A stretch of 64,000 bases of DNA from Haematobia irritans (taxonomy: Eukaryota; Arthropoda; Insecta; Diptera; Muscidae): the NCBI RefSeq assembly GCF_050003625.1, contig NC_134397.1:65880669-65944668 (forward strand), read 5' to 3'. The notes beneath the pieces are model-generated. The model saw only the letters and a list, made by a program, of their open reading frames with translations. It made no database searches and was not told the origin of the DNA. A program made the translations under genes and the position numbers. This document shows, one piece after another, positions 34,967-47,100 of this stretch. Numbering within the stretch: position 1 is the first letter of the stretch; each line of letters opens with the position of its first letter.

Positions 34967-36663
34967 ATGTCGGAATCTGTCCATGGAGAAGCGCCTCCTT
35001 CAGTGCGTTTAACCAACGATGATTTTCGTAAGCTTTTGGCCACTCCAAGAGCTCCACCCGGAGGTACAAGTACCAATCTTGCCACCGCTACTTTTGCGAC
35101 ACCAGGAGCTCCAGCATCATCAGAGAAAAAGAAAACACACACGAGCAGCAGCAGCGAAAGAGGAGATTTACGACGTAAAAAGAAAAATTTTTATGCAGCC
35201 TTAAAAAAACAGGAAGATAATAAATTACAGGAATTGTCGGAGAAATACCGAGATCGTGCTCGGGAGAGAAGAGATGGTGCCAATCCAGATTACCAAAATG
35301 TTGGAACTCCTGGTCATAGTAGTACTACTAATGCTTACAGAGCAGTGGCTCCTGATATGAAATCGGGAATAGATGCAGCAGAAAGAAGGAGACGAATCAT
35401 TCAAGAATCCAAATTTTTGGGTGGTGACATGGAACATACTCATTTGGTGAAAGGTTTGGATTACGCTTTGCTTCAAAAGGTTAGATCTGAACTACATGTC
35501 AAGGAACAAGAAGAAAGAGAGATGGCAGCAGCCGCTGCTGCTTCGGAAAAAATGAAGATGGCAGAAGCAGCAGCCGCAGCAGAACGTTTGGAAGCGGAGC
35601 GTAGAGAGGCTGAAGACAATAATATGAACATAAAAGGTCCTATGGCTCGCAACATATTCAACTTAATTCAAGCTAGAAGATCCAAAGAGGTACAGCGCTG
35701 CGAACTTTTTGCTCCGGGGCGAATGGCTTATGTCATCCATTTGGAGGAAGACGATACCGGAGAAACGGATATACCTACTACGTTAATTCGTTCGAAGTAT
35801 GAAGTACCTCTAAATCGGGAGGATGCGGCAACATTGACCACTAATGATATTGTGATCAATAAACTTTCTCAAATTCTATCGTACCTACGAGCTGGGGGTC
35901 GTAATAAGAAAAATAAGAAACGTGACAAAGACAAACCTTTATTCCAAGAAAGAGATATACACGAACTAAATTCCTCCTCGAAGGCCTTACACAATAAAGC
36001 CGCTCCTGTTGGTGATTCCATATATGATGATATTGGAGATTACCAGCCAACTCTGAAACCTGATAAATCGAAAACTGATAAATATTTGCAGACATCGTCT
36101 GCTGGAATACCAGCAAAACCCGCAACCTATTTCAATGAAGGTAATAAGCCTGTGGAGGAAGCAGAACCAATTATTACTACTATACCTCCACCACCTAAAA
36201 TAAATAAGTCAATAGTGTCACGATTTGCAAATGAACCTGAAGGATACGCTGAATGTTATCCTGGTTTGGAGGAGATGAACGATGCCATCGACGATTCGGA
36301 TGACGAAGTAGACTACACTAAAATGGACTTGGGTAATAAGAAGGGACCAATAGGACGATGGGATTTTGATACGCAAGAAGAATACTCGGATTATATGAGT
36401 ACAAAGGAAGCATTGCCAAAAGCAGCATTTCAATATGGTGTTAAAATGCAGGATGGCCGTAAGACCCGCAAAAATAAAACCGAAAAAAGTGAAAAAGCCG
36501 AGTTGGACAGGGAATGGCAAAAAATTCAGGTAATGAAACAAATATTCCAATTTTTATTTTTAGACAATTGCTATCTTTTCTATTCCCAATCTAGGGTATT
36601 ATACAAAAACGTAAAACTAAGCCATCCGGAGATGAACCTGACTACAAACAAGGAAAATACTAA
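34967..36663 (+). CDS. beag: Protein RED / IK, spliceosome B-complex factor (beag)
   Basis: Exon 1 is 34967-36529 (521 codons). Intron 36530-36594 (GTAATG..CTAG, 65 nt) joins in phase 0 to exon 2, 36595-36663, giving 543 residues ending in a basic tail with KRK and QGKY. Recognised from RED_N-like sequence (RRKKKNFYAALK, then ERRRRIIQESKFLGGDMEHT, and KGLDYALL) and the very conserved RED_C region around residue 463 (GRWDFDTQEEYSDYM, EALPKAAFQYG). An Ala/Glu-rich likely coiled coil lies at about residues 183-220. Family role: nuclear splicing factor of the precatalytic B complex, partner of SMU1; fly beag affects splicing of neural transcripts. Length matches human IK (557). The Arg-Glu/Arg-Asp dipeptide run that names the human protein is absent; only a short KKRDKDK-type stretch is present. 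Without splicing the frame stays open to 36742 with an unrelated tail. AATAAA lies at 36734 and 36738. Confidence 0.95.
36595..36663 (+). other. beag: Last exon of beag
   Basis: The acceptor CTAG (ends 36594) follows a T-rich tract. The exon encodes 22 residues starting GIIQKRK and ending at TAA 36661-36663. It aligns in character with the basic C-terminal tail of RED proteins, which supports this acceptor over the TTTTTAG at about 36563. Confidence 0.85.
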
Positions 36664-36733
36664 TCAAATATATATGGATTGTATTCTAATGGATATTTCA
36701 GACATGCTGTATTTTCTCATTACAACTGCTGTT

Positions 36734-36743
36734 AATAAATAAA
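36734..36743 (+). promoter_or_regulatory. beag: Poly(A) signals of beag
   Basis: Two overlapping AATAAA hexamers (36734-36739, 36738-36743) about 70 nt after the spliced stop. Confidence 0.6.
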
Positions 36744-37640
36744 GAGTACAATCAATTACAATATTACACTAGGAATTGGGAAATTTGCAGGAAATTTTAC
36801 AAGTTTATAAAACATGGCCTTCATTTGAATTAACTTCCAAAGTTGAAGACAATCTTGAGAAGTTTTAAGATATTTTAGCCTCCGTAACTATCACCACAGT
36901 AATTCGATTGCGCATTACTAACAGTCAACTAACTGCCTTTATTTGAATTAAGTAAGAAATCCGTGGCGTGATGGAGGCCATACAATTCTAGTCCGGCCCA
37001 AATTTCGGGCATACTTACTTGTTCATCACTGTTCATGTTATCCGGATCATAAATTTTAAATTATACATAGATGATGCATCTGTGTCAAGCGCTGTTTGAC
37101 AGATCCGAAGATTAAGGAACCAACGAAGAATTAAGAGCAAGTTTTCGTTCTCTTTCGTTTTCTCAAATTGGGCATTACACCAGACGGATTTATAAACAAA
37201 TTTGAAACTTAGAAGTTCATATTTTCCCAAATTTTCCGTGAAAACACGAAATTTTATTTTAAACTTGATTTTCTCTTTTTACTTCGACATTTCCAAAATT
37301 TCGATAAATCTACTTTTCTAAAAATTTTGAGTTGCAGTTAGAGCGTATAATTTTGTGCATTCTCAGAGTTACTATAGATGTATTGGTCGAATTTGAAGAT
37401 TACAATCAGCCGACTTCGACCTTTTTGGAAATAAAAAAAGTTGATTGTCGACTTTCGTATCCCCAGGGGTGGGAGCCGAAGACATTGTCGGAATTCACTA
37501 ATATTCTCTTGGTTCACAAAAATTCTCTTAACACAAGCAATAAATATCTTAGATCACTCACGAATGTGCCATGACTCATGGGATCACGGTTGTCATTCGT
37601 GCCAAAAATAATCTTCCAAAAATTAGAGAAGTTTTTTATC
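36744..37640. repeat. Beag downstream flank with a decayed DINE 3' end
   Basis: 36845-37022 matches the family 1 3' end loosely (AGTAATTCGATTG, then a degraded GGCC palindrome and ACTTACTTGTTC). 37020-37640 is unassigned. Confidence 0.5.
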
Positions 37641-37653
37641 AACGTTTTCGGTT

Positions 37654-37985
37654 CGGGGAGCCACCGTGGTGCAATGGTTAGCATGCCCGCCTTGCATACA
37701 CAAGGTCGTGGGTTCGATTCCTGCTTCGACCGAACACCAAAAAGTTTTTCAGCGGTGGATTAATGCTGGTGACATTTCTGAGCGTTTCAAAGCATCTCTA
37801 AGTGGTTTCACTGCAATGTGGAACGCCGTTCGGACTCGGCTATAAAAAGGAGGTCCCTTGTCATTGAGCTTAACATGGAATCGGGCAGCACTCTGTGATA
37901 AGAGAGAAGTTCACCAATGTGGTATCACAATGGACTGAATAGTCTAAGTGAGCCTGATACATCGGGCTGCCACCTAACCTAACCT
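37654..37985 (+). mobile_element. SINE with 13-bp target-site duplication
   Basis: AACGTTTTCGGTT occurs directly before (37641-37653) and after (37986-37998). Full head, body and CCTAACCTAACCT tail. This is the best-bounded SINE copy here. Confidence 0.95.
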
Positions 37986-38245
37986 AACGTTTTCGGTTAT
38001 TAATAAAAAATGGTTTTGTTTCTTATTTTATTTTAGAAGTTTATTTCAGTATTTCAAACATTATATATTATGATCTCTCCTATTAGCAACAATGTTTTGG
38101 GTGTATAAATATCCCTTGAATTGTAAATGTGTCGAATTTTAACGATTTAGCTTGCACAAGCAAGGGAAAATTACTAATTCGTTAAAAAGGGATAACTTAC
38201 TCACAATGGACTTTGAGGGTATGACTCAACATGAAATTTAAAAAT

Positions 38246-40352
38246 TTTAATGATATTGAATTTATTTTCAAAATTTTATTTCTATAAAAAATTTTGTCAA
38301 AAAAAAAAAACAACAAAATTTTCTATAGAAATAAAATATTGACAAAATTTTCTATAAAAATAAAATGTTGACAAAATTTTCTATAGAAATAAAATATTTT
38401 TCTATAGAAATAAAATTTTGACAAAATTTTCTAAGAAAAAAAATTTTGACAAAAATTTTCTATAGAAATAAAATTTTGACAAAATTTTCTATAGAAATAA
38501 AATTTTCCATTCTTTTTGTTAACCAAACCAACAGAGGAAAAGAATGTTTGTCAGATTTATTTGGGCAAAGCCCTATAGACTCTTTTCCTCTGTTGGTTAA
38601 GCTACACTTGAAGTTTAGTCAATGTATGGTTTTAAGCTGCAATAAAAAACAACAACAAAGAAATACAATTTTGACAAAATTTTCTATAGAAATAAAATTT
38701 TGACAAAATTTTCTGTAGAAATAAAATTTTGACAAAATTTTCTATAGAAATAAAATTTTGACAAAATTTTCTGTAGAAATAAAGTTTTGATAAAATTTTC
38801 TATAGAAATAAAGTTTTGACAAAATTTTCTATAGAAATAAAATTTTGACAAAATTTTCTATAGAAATAAAATTTTGACAAAATTTTCTATGGAAATAAAA
38901 TTTTGACAAAATTTTCTATAGAAATAAAATTTTGACAAAATTTTCTATAGAAATAAAATTTTGACAAAATTTTCTATAGAAATAAAATTTTGACAAAATT
39001 TTCTATAGAAATAAAATTTTGACAAAATTTTCTATAGAAATAAAATTTTGACAAAATTTTTTATAGAAATAAAATTTTGACATTTTGTATAGAAATAAAA
39101 TTTTGACAAAATTTTCTATAGAAATAAAATGTTGACAAAATTTTCTATGGAAATAACATTTTGACAAAATTTTCTATAGAAATATAACTTTGACAAAATT
39201 TTCTATAGAAATAAAATGTTGACAAATTTTCTATAGAAATATAAAAAAAAATTTCTATAGAAATAAAATTTTGACAAAATTTTCTATAGAAATAAAATAA
39301 AAATTTTGACAAAATTTTCTATAGAAATAAAATTTTGACAAAATTTCCTATAGAAATAAAATTTTGACAAAATTTTCTATAGAAATACAAATTTGACGAA
39401 GTTTTCTATAGAAATAAAATTTTGACAAAATTTTCTATAGAAATAACATTTTCACAAAATTTTCTATAGAAATAAAATTTTGACAAAATTTTCTATAGAA
39501 ATAAAATTTTGACAAAATTTTCTATAGAAATAAAATTTTGACAAAATTTTCTATAGAAATAAAATTTTGACAAAATTTTCTATAGAAATAAAATTTTGAC
39601 AAAATTTTCTATAGAAATAAAATTTTGACAAAATTTTCTATAGAAATAAAATTTTGACAAAATTTTCTATAGAAATAAAATTTTGACAAAATTTTCTATA
39701 GAAATAAAATTTTGACAAAATTTTCTATAGAAATAAAATTTTGACAAAATTTTCTATAGAAATAAAATTTTGACAAAATTTTCTATAGAAATAAAATTTT
39801 GACAAAATTTTCTATAGAAATAAAATTTTGACAAAATTTTCTATAGAAATAAAATTTTGACAAAATTTTCTATGGAAATAAAATTTTGACAAAATTTTCT
39901 ATAGAAATAAAATTTTGACTAAACTTTCTATAGAAATAAAATTTTGACAAAATTTTCTATAGAAATACAATTTTGACAAAATTTTCTATAGAAACAAAAT
40001 TTTCTATGGAAATAACATTTTGACAAAATATTCTATAAATTCAATATCATTAAAAATGTTACTCACGAGAAAATTGTTTGCTTAAATCACGCTCGTATTC
40101 AAAATCTGTTCAAATCATCACGCATAATCAATCTTTTAATTTCAAACTTTTTACACGCATGAATTGTCCAAACATCTCATTAGTGACAAGGGGAAGTTTG
40201 TCCCATATAATACAGAATAGAAATATAACTTTGACAACATTTTCTATAGAAATACAAATTTGACAAAATTTTCTATAGAAATATAACTTTGACAAATCTT
40301 TCTATACAAATAAAATTTTGACAAAATTTTCTATAGAAATAAAATTTTGACA
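38246..40352. repeat. 29-bp minisatellite array (2), about 2 kb
   Basis: Some 60-70 copies of the unit (AAAATTTTGAC then AAAATTTTCTATAGAAAT), opposite in orientation to array 1. A stretch 38510-38665 interrupts it. The core is flanked by an inverted ~20-bp sequence (TTTTAATGATATTGAATTT at about 38246, complement at about 40036); a few units continue past it. Confidence 0.92.
38527..38597. repeat. Perfect 17-bp hairpin inside the minisatellite
   Basis: ACCAACAGAGGAAAAGA (38527-38543) and its exact complement (38581-38597), 37-nt loop. Confidence 0.85.
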
Positions 40353-41161
40353 CACAAATGTGTTCAATCACCATTATGACAGACCTCAAAGTGATCTCGA
40401 TTATTTTTTTGAGTTCTTTATGCAAACAAACATGATAAATCTTTATGAATTTTTAAACTGTTATACATTTATTTTTGTCTGCTTATACTTAATTTTAAAA
40501 TATATTTCTTATTGTTGTATGTGTAATATATGTATTTTTTCATAATATATATATGTGTGTAAATAATATAATACAATTTATATTTGTAAGACAATTTAAA
40601 ATTTATAAAATTTCAAATATTACACCTAAAATGTGCAAGAGAACGAGGGGAGGGAAATGTTCTTGTTATTTTAATTCTTAATTATTAGCTGAATGAATTA
40701 TGGGTAAATTCTAATAAAAAAAACTAATAGTTATTTATATTATTGACAATAATTATTGATATTCATATATAAGTATCTGTATGTACGCAAATATGATTTC
40801 AAGTTTAAAACTGGGCCTGGTTAAAGCTACATATAAAATCTTGCTATATGTGGTGAGGTGATGAGGAGGAGGAGGAGTACGGGGGAAGTATGAGAAAAGG
40901 GAATGCCTTCGTAAAGAACTACATACAAATAACTGAAAACAATGATACAGATTTTAATGTAAAGGAATGAGCAGTTAGATTAGAGATTATTTGAATTTCT
41001 AGACGGAGGGTGAAGGAAACTCTTTTAAAAAAACATAATAATAAGCTACAAAATGAGATAATTTGTAAAGATTATCAATAATCTTTGGTTGGTTTTTGTT
41101 AGATCGATGTTATGTATTTATTTTGAATAATGCTCTTTGCAATGGTTTCCTATGTTCTCAT
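40353..41161 (-). other. Downstream flank / possible long 3' UTR of Kdm2
   Basis: AT-rich, no ORF of interest. Several AATAAA/ATTAAA-like hexamers on the minus strand. Confidence 0.35.
41117..41122 (-). promoter_or_regulatory. Kdm2: Proximal poly(A) signal of Kdm2
   Basis: AATAAA on the minus strand, 40 nt past the stop. Further AT-rich sequence down to about 40360 could form a longer 3' UTR. Confidence 0.45.
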
Positions 41162-44100
41162 TCAATCATTCCAATTACTTGCTGATCCAGCAGCTGTTGT
41201 TGTTGTTGTGGAAGCCGAAAAATTACTACTGGCTCCTCCCGACGACTGAGGCGTGGTTTGAGGTGGCTTTCGCTTCTCTACCAATTTGATGTCTTTGACA
41301 CAAAGATCATGCTTAGATTTTGCAGCAAACTTTATAACTGCTTGCGTGCTTACTTGTGGAACATGCCTTAAATCCAACCAAATTAATTTATCACATTTCG
41401 CCAGGTGATCCAGCGACAGTTCAGATACCAAACGACAAGCGCTCAAATTTAATTCGATTAAATTTGCTATTGCAGTAGGTGAAGTACCAATTTGCGCTAC
41501 CCCAGCATCGGTTATACGTTGACACGATGACACATCCAAGTGCACAAGATGTGGCAATGATTGCGTTATGTAACGCAAGGCCACATCTGAAATGTCAGTG
41601 CCTGCGATTTTAAGTGTTTTCAAGTCTCTTAATCTAGTTTTGGAATCGGCTAGACCGGGCCGGGAATCCTTGGGTGGCGACAAAATATCACGTATGGCTG
41701 CATCATTTAAACCACGAACAAAACTTAAATCTAATATTTGCAAGGGTGGGCAAAGGCAGGTGTGCAAAGCTAAAACCGCTTGTATGGGACAATTTTGCAG
41801 GGAGAGATTTTTCAAGGCTGGTAGGCGAGCTATAATCCAAGCTAACTGCCGTTTGGCAATTTGAGTCCAATCAAGAATTAAATGCTCAGGCTGCCTGCGT
41901 ACGATGGCAGTGAGAAGCGAAGCAGAAAGTTTCATTTCCGAACAATTCATGGTTTTCCACAGGGCGGGATCGACAGCCACATTAGACCACACCTTACATA
42001 CAGAGCAACAGGTTACCAACGTCTCCTGAGGCAAGTAGCGGAAAATAATTTTCAATAGAGTGGGATCAAGAGCCAAGTTGGGTCCTGCCCCTCCGCCGCC
42101 ATATGTAGATGTATGAGAAGAACCGGGTCTTACAACATATTGGGGCTTTTTCAAGACTCTCGTAGAAGAATTCAACATCTGCTGAGCCAAGTGAGACCTC
42201 ACCGAATTCTTTTTCCTCGACCCATGACCCCCGTTTGCTCCACCTGTCCCAGCAACATTGCAATCAATAGAGACATTAGCATCAATACTGTCTTGCATAC
42301 TGCTACACATACTTAGGCCATCATCGCTCCGACGACGCTTTATTTTATCAACAGCATTGGGAGATATACCCGGTGATGGAGTATCATAGTTTCTTTCGGT
42401 TTTAACTTCTATGGGCATGTGTCGCTTTACTCCGTGACCATGCTTCCAGTTATTGGTAGTGTTGGCAGAACCCGTTTCCATCTCCGATTCACTGGTAAAA
42501 ACAAACTCGTTGTATTGGCCAACCATATTCGAAGGCAAATGACTCTCAATGATATCTGATGTTGTTATATTCACACCGCCCACAGAAGTACGTCGCACTT
42601 CTGATGACTTTTGACGGGCACGAAAATGGCGAGGCTGAAATGTAAAACTTTTTATAAGCAAGTGAATCACAATCTTAAATATTATTAGTTATTACCTTGT
42701 AATCATTATTTTTACCCGATTTACAACAACTGGGACACTCCCAACTGTTGGGCAAATCTTCATTTACGATTCCCTTAGCGTCTGCAGCATACTCGGTTCC
42801 ATCTAGGGCCGAGAGAGCACAATCCGGATGAGCAATTTCATAACAAACTGAACACTCCATTAAAGCTGAAGGCCCATCCAAACATGCCAACTGCTTGGTT
42901 TGTGGTGAAACGGGCGTCTGACGCCATCCATCCAGGTGACAGAATACACATTGGGCTGTCACAGGAAGCATTGGGGAAAGACATTGACGCATCATACAAG
43001 TTTGTTTTGCCCTTCCAGGTCCACCAAATTTCACCATGTCAAGGCAAAAACTACACTCTCCGCAATCGGAACGTTGACATGCAGCACAATTTTTACATCT
43101 AGTCCGACGTCTGCGAGGTTGACCCAGACCGGTAACATTTGGAGATATTTTCGATGACTCGTTCGGTGAATGGCAATGTTCTGCGGGATTCGTAGAACTA
43201 TTTTGATGGTGACTCGTCGTCTGTATTGGCGATAAATGCTGCGGGAGATTACTAGAAGTATTGTTATAACTCGAACAGGAAGCTATAACGCTCACGGTAT
43301 TATTTCCCGCGGCAGCAGCTACTGCATTAGCCAAATGCATTTTTTTGGGTGGACGATACTTAATGTTATCTGTGGGAGAAACAAATGTAGGTGGCTGTTG
43401 TGCTTGATTATTCGGGGTTTGCGGTGTCGTAGACGATGACAGAAACCCGTTTTCCATGGGCTCCTTCTTTATGGTTATACCATTATCAGTTGCTACAGTA
43501 GTTGTGCCACTACTAAATGCCAAATGAGAAATTATTGTTCCACTCGAGGACTCCGCCGCTTGTTGCGCCTCCAACTGTTGTTGTTCTCTTATAATTTCAG
43601 CATTTTTCCTTGCAATTTCTTGTTTAATTTCTTGTTTCACTCGCGAGCGTTCATATTCCTGAAATTGCGGATGCATAATTCCAGGGGGCTTCAATACAGA
43701 TTCCCCCGTAATCGCTAGCTCGGGTTTATCCTTACAATGACGTTCGACTAAGGTACGTACGTCCTTTATTAATGCTACTGGATCGCGCACCAATTCTGGG
43801 ACATTTTTCTTATTTGGTGGTAAGTCATACAAATACATGACAATTTCTTTCAATCCAAACAGCTCATAATGTGTCAGATGTATGTGGGGTCTGGAAGCCA
43901 TTTCATCTTCATCTATCGATGGTTCACCTTCCAAATGGGAATGACCCAACAGTACATAAACATATCGTGCAAGAACATACCATAACATTTCGGTAAAAAA
44001 TGGATAACGAAATTTTTGGGGCACTTTAGTAGAATCCTCTACCTGGGCAGTCTTTAGTTGTTTAACAATGCCAAATGAATGTAAGAAATTTCCTCCGAAT

Positions 44101-47100
44101 ACTAGGGAATCTGTCGGTGTATAGACTGCATGTATCCATCCTGTGGGTATGAAAAATGTATTTCCAGCTGTAAGATAGACACGAGCACATTTTTCCACTG
44201 TATCGCCGAAAAAGATATCAGCTTGTTTGCCCGATAAAACCCACTTTTCATAAAGTTGTAGATTCTTTTCTGTTGGCGGTATAAGCCAAAAGACTTTGCT
44301 TCCCTTTAGTATATGATACCAAACAGAAGTACCACCAAAATCAATATGGAAATCGGTGTAGCAATTTTTCACCGACATCAAACAATATTTCTGTACCTTG
44401 GGATACATCATATTACCCAGAAGGTTGGTCGCCTCTCTTTGGGCGTCCTTTAGACTTTTTGGCCAAACCACATCAACCCAATCGATTTGACGTACCAATT
44501 CGGGACTTTGAATGAAATTGTCTAAGCGTGTGTGCGAAAATTCCAATGAGATGACATTAAGTAAACGATCTTTCTGTGGACTATCATAATACTGTTGCCA
44601 TTCTTTCATGGTCATTTGTAAATTTTTTTGTGTATTCACATCCATGACATCGAGAATTCGACGAGATCCAACGCATAAGCGTACATCGTTCACGGTAAAT
44701 TCATTGGCATCGGGCATCCGTAGGCCCAAACCGGCTTTGTCGCGAAACAGCAATGGTATATTGAAGCCATACTGTTGTAGAAATCTGAAAAAGGAAAATA
44801 AATAATACTATAATAGTTTTGCGAAAATAGGATACGGATTTATGCCTATAGTTTATATCTATATATGTATATAATTTCAGAATTTTAATGGTTTATATAA
44901 TGCAATTTAATAGATCATTTGATATTGAACGTGGTATGTTGATATGTGGTATTCCAATTCAAAACAAAGGATTGAATTCATTTTTGAAATGAACATAGTC
45001 GCTTTGTCAATTAAACTATCTAGATTCGAGCTATTAAACTGCCATTATAACTTTACATTTTTTGGCGGCTTTTAACTCATATTTATCCCAAGAAGTGTAT
45101 TCGTAAATGTTGTAAAAATTCTTACTTACCCAACATTCAAATCACTTCCACGCATTTCTCGTACCATTCCGGTCTGGGCAAATTTAGTAGATTCTAATTT
45201 CTCAGCAACACTAAAACCCCTGGTTCCTTCCAAGTCTTCGTCGCCAACAGCCCATTCTTCTAAATAAAGTTTTCGCTCTTTGCGTTCGCGCTGAAATAAG
45301 AAAATGTGAGTACAATGAAAACATTGAGTATTCAAATTCAAGGCTTAAGGACTACACAATGTTCGTTATTCGAATTTGAAATGAATTTATTTTTGAGAGT
45401 GTTAATTTTTTAAACAATTAAAAATAAAAATATTTCCGTTAATCCTGCCACAATCCTAAGATAAACCGTACGCATCATTTGAGTAAAATTGTGAGTTTGA
45501 AAATTAAAGAAACCGCAAAGTTTAAATTCTAAAAATACCCATATGACCCTCAAATTTTCACATTTGTATACCCACCACCATAGAATGGTGACGGGGGTAT
45601 AATAAGTTTGCCATTCCGTTTGTAACACATCGAAATATCGATTTCCGACTATATAAAGTATATATATTCTTGATCAGGGAGAAATTCTAAGACGAAATAA
45701 CGATGTCCGTCTGTCTGTCTGTTGTAATCACGCTACAGTCTTCAATAATGAAGCAATCGTGCTGAGGTTTTGCACAAACTCGTCTTTTGTCTGCAGGCAG
45801 GTCAAGTTCGAAGATGGGCTATATCGGTCCACGTTTTGATATAGTCCCCATATAAACCGACCTCCCGATTTGGGGTCTTGGGCTTATAGAAATCGTAGTT
45901 TTTATCCAATTTGCCTGAAATTTGAAATCTAGAGGTATTTTATGACCACAAATACATGTGCCAAAAATTATGAGTATCGGTCCATGTTTTGGTATGGTCC
46001 CCATATAAAACGACCTTCCGATTTGGGGTCTTGGGCTTATAGAAACCGTAGTTTTTATTAGAGGTGTGCACGTGAGTGATATTTTGCTCACGCTCACGCA
46101 CACTCACGACGGAGAAATCTTATTCATGCACACTCACGCACGATATTTTTTGGTAGGACTCACGCTCACGCACGTTCACGAAAAGAAAATTTTTACTCAC
46201 GCACGAAAATCTTTTAAATGACGTGACTCACGAAAAACCTCGTGACTCACAAATAATTTTATGAGTAATTTACCTATAAAACCTGACTAAAAAAATGAGT
46301 ATATTAAAATCGAAAGCGTTATAAAACGCGTTAACACCTAGGATATCACTAAAATTATAAATGAATTCAACTCGTAGGCATTTTATGTTCGTAAGCTGGA
46401 TTATTTTCGTGAGCGTGTTTTTCCGAAATTCGTTACTCAGGCACACTCACGACGATATTTTTTCGTGACTCACGCTCACGCACGACATTTGATTGGTTAA
46501 TCACGCACACTCACGCCGTAGCCGCCAGCGTGACTCACGAATCACGCGTGAGTCACGAAAATTTTCGTGAATCACAACAATTTCGTGTCACGTGCACACC
46601 TCTAGTTTTTATCCAATTTGTCTGAAAGTGGAAATCCAGAGGTATTTTAGGACCATAAAGAGGTGTGCCGAAAATGGTGAGTATCGGTCCATATTTTGAA
46701 AGAGCCCCCATAAGAACGATCTCCCGATTTAACTCCTTGTGTTTCTAGAAACCGTTGTTTTTATCTGATTTGCCTGAAATTGTAAGTATTCTGGTATTTT
46801 AGGCTCAGAAAAACGTGTATCGGATTAAGTTTTTATCGGTCCATTTGGTAATGCCTCCATATAGACCGACTTCACTTCTTGAGGGTGTAGAAGGCGCACT
46901 GATCATGAAAATTGCTCGAAACTCAATGTAAAATTTTCAGATTTTGCTTCTACAGATTTAAGATTTCAAATCAAGACGTTATTTTATAATTTTCTTGCAC
47001 ACTTACAAGAGATGTTAATGATTCCTCTAAAACTCAAACAAAAATTGTTCTTATAAATCTAGAATCTGATATGGTCCTCATAGGTGAAATCTTTAAATTT

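Noticed and set aside
35019..36550. Other ORFs on both strands over beag
   Set aside because: Shadows of the RED reading frame, which alone has conserved domains.
36563..36563. Alternative beag acceptor at TTTTTAG
   Set aside because: It would put the conserved C-terminal basic tail out of frame; the acceptor at 36594 restores it.
41592..43718. Plus-strand ORFs over Kdm2
   Set aside because: Antisense shadows of the JmjC/CXXC/F-box exons.
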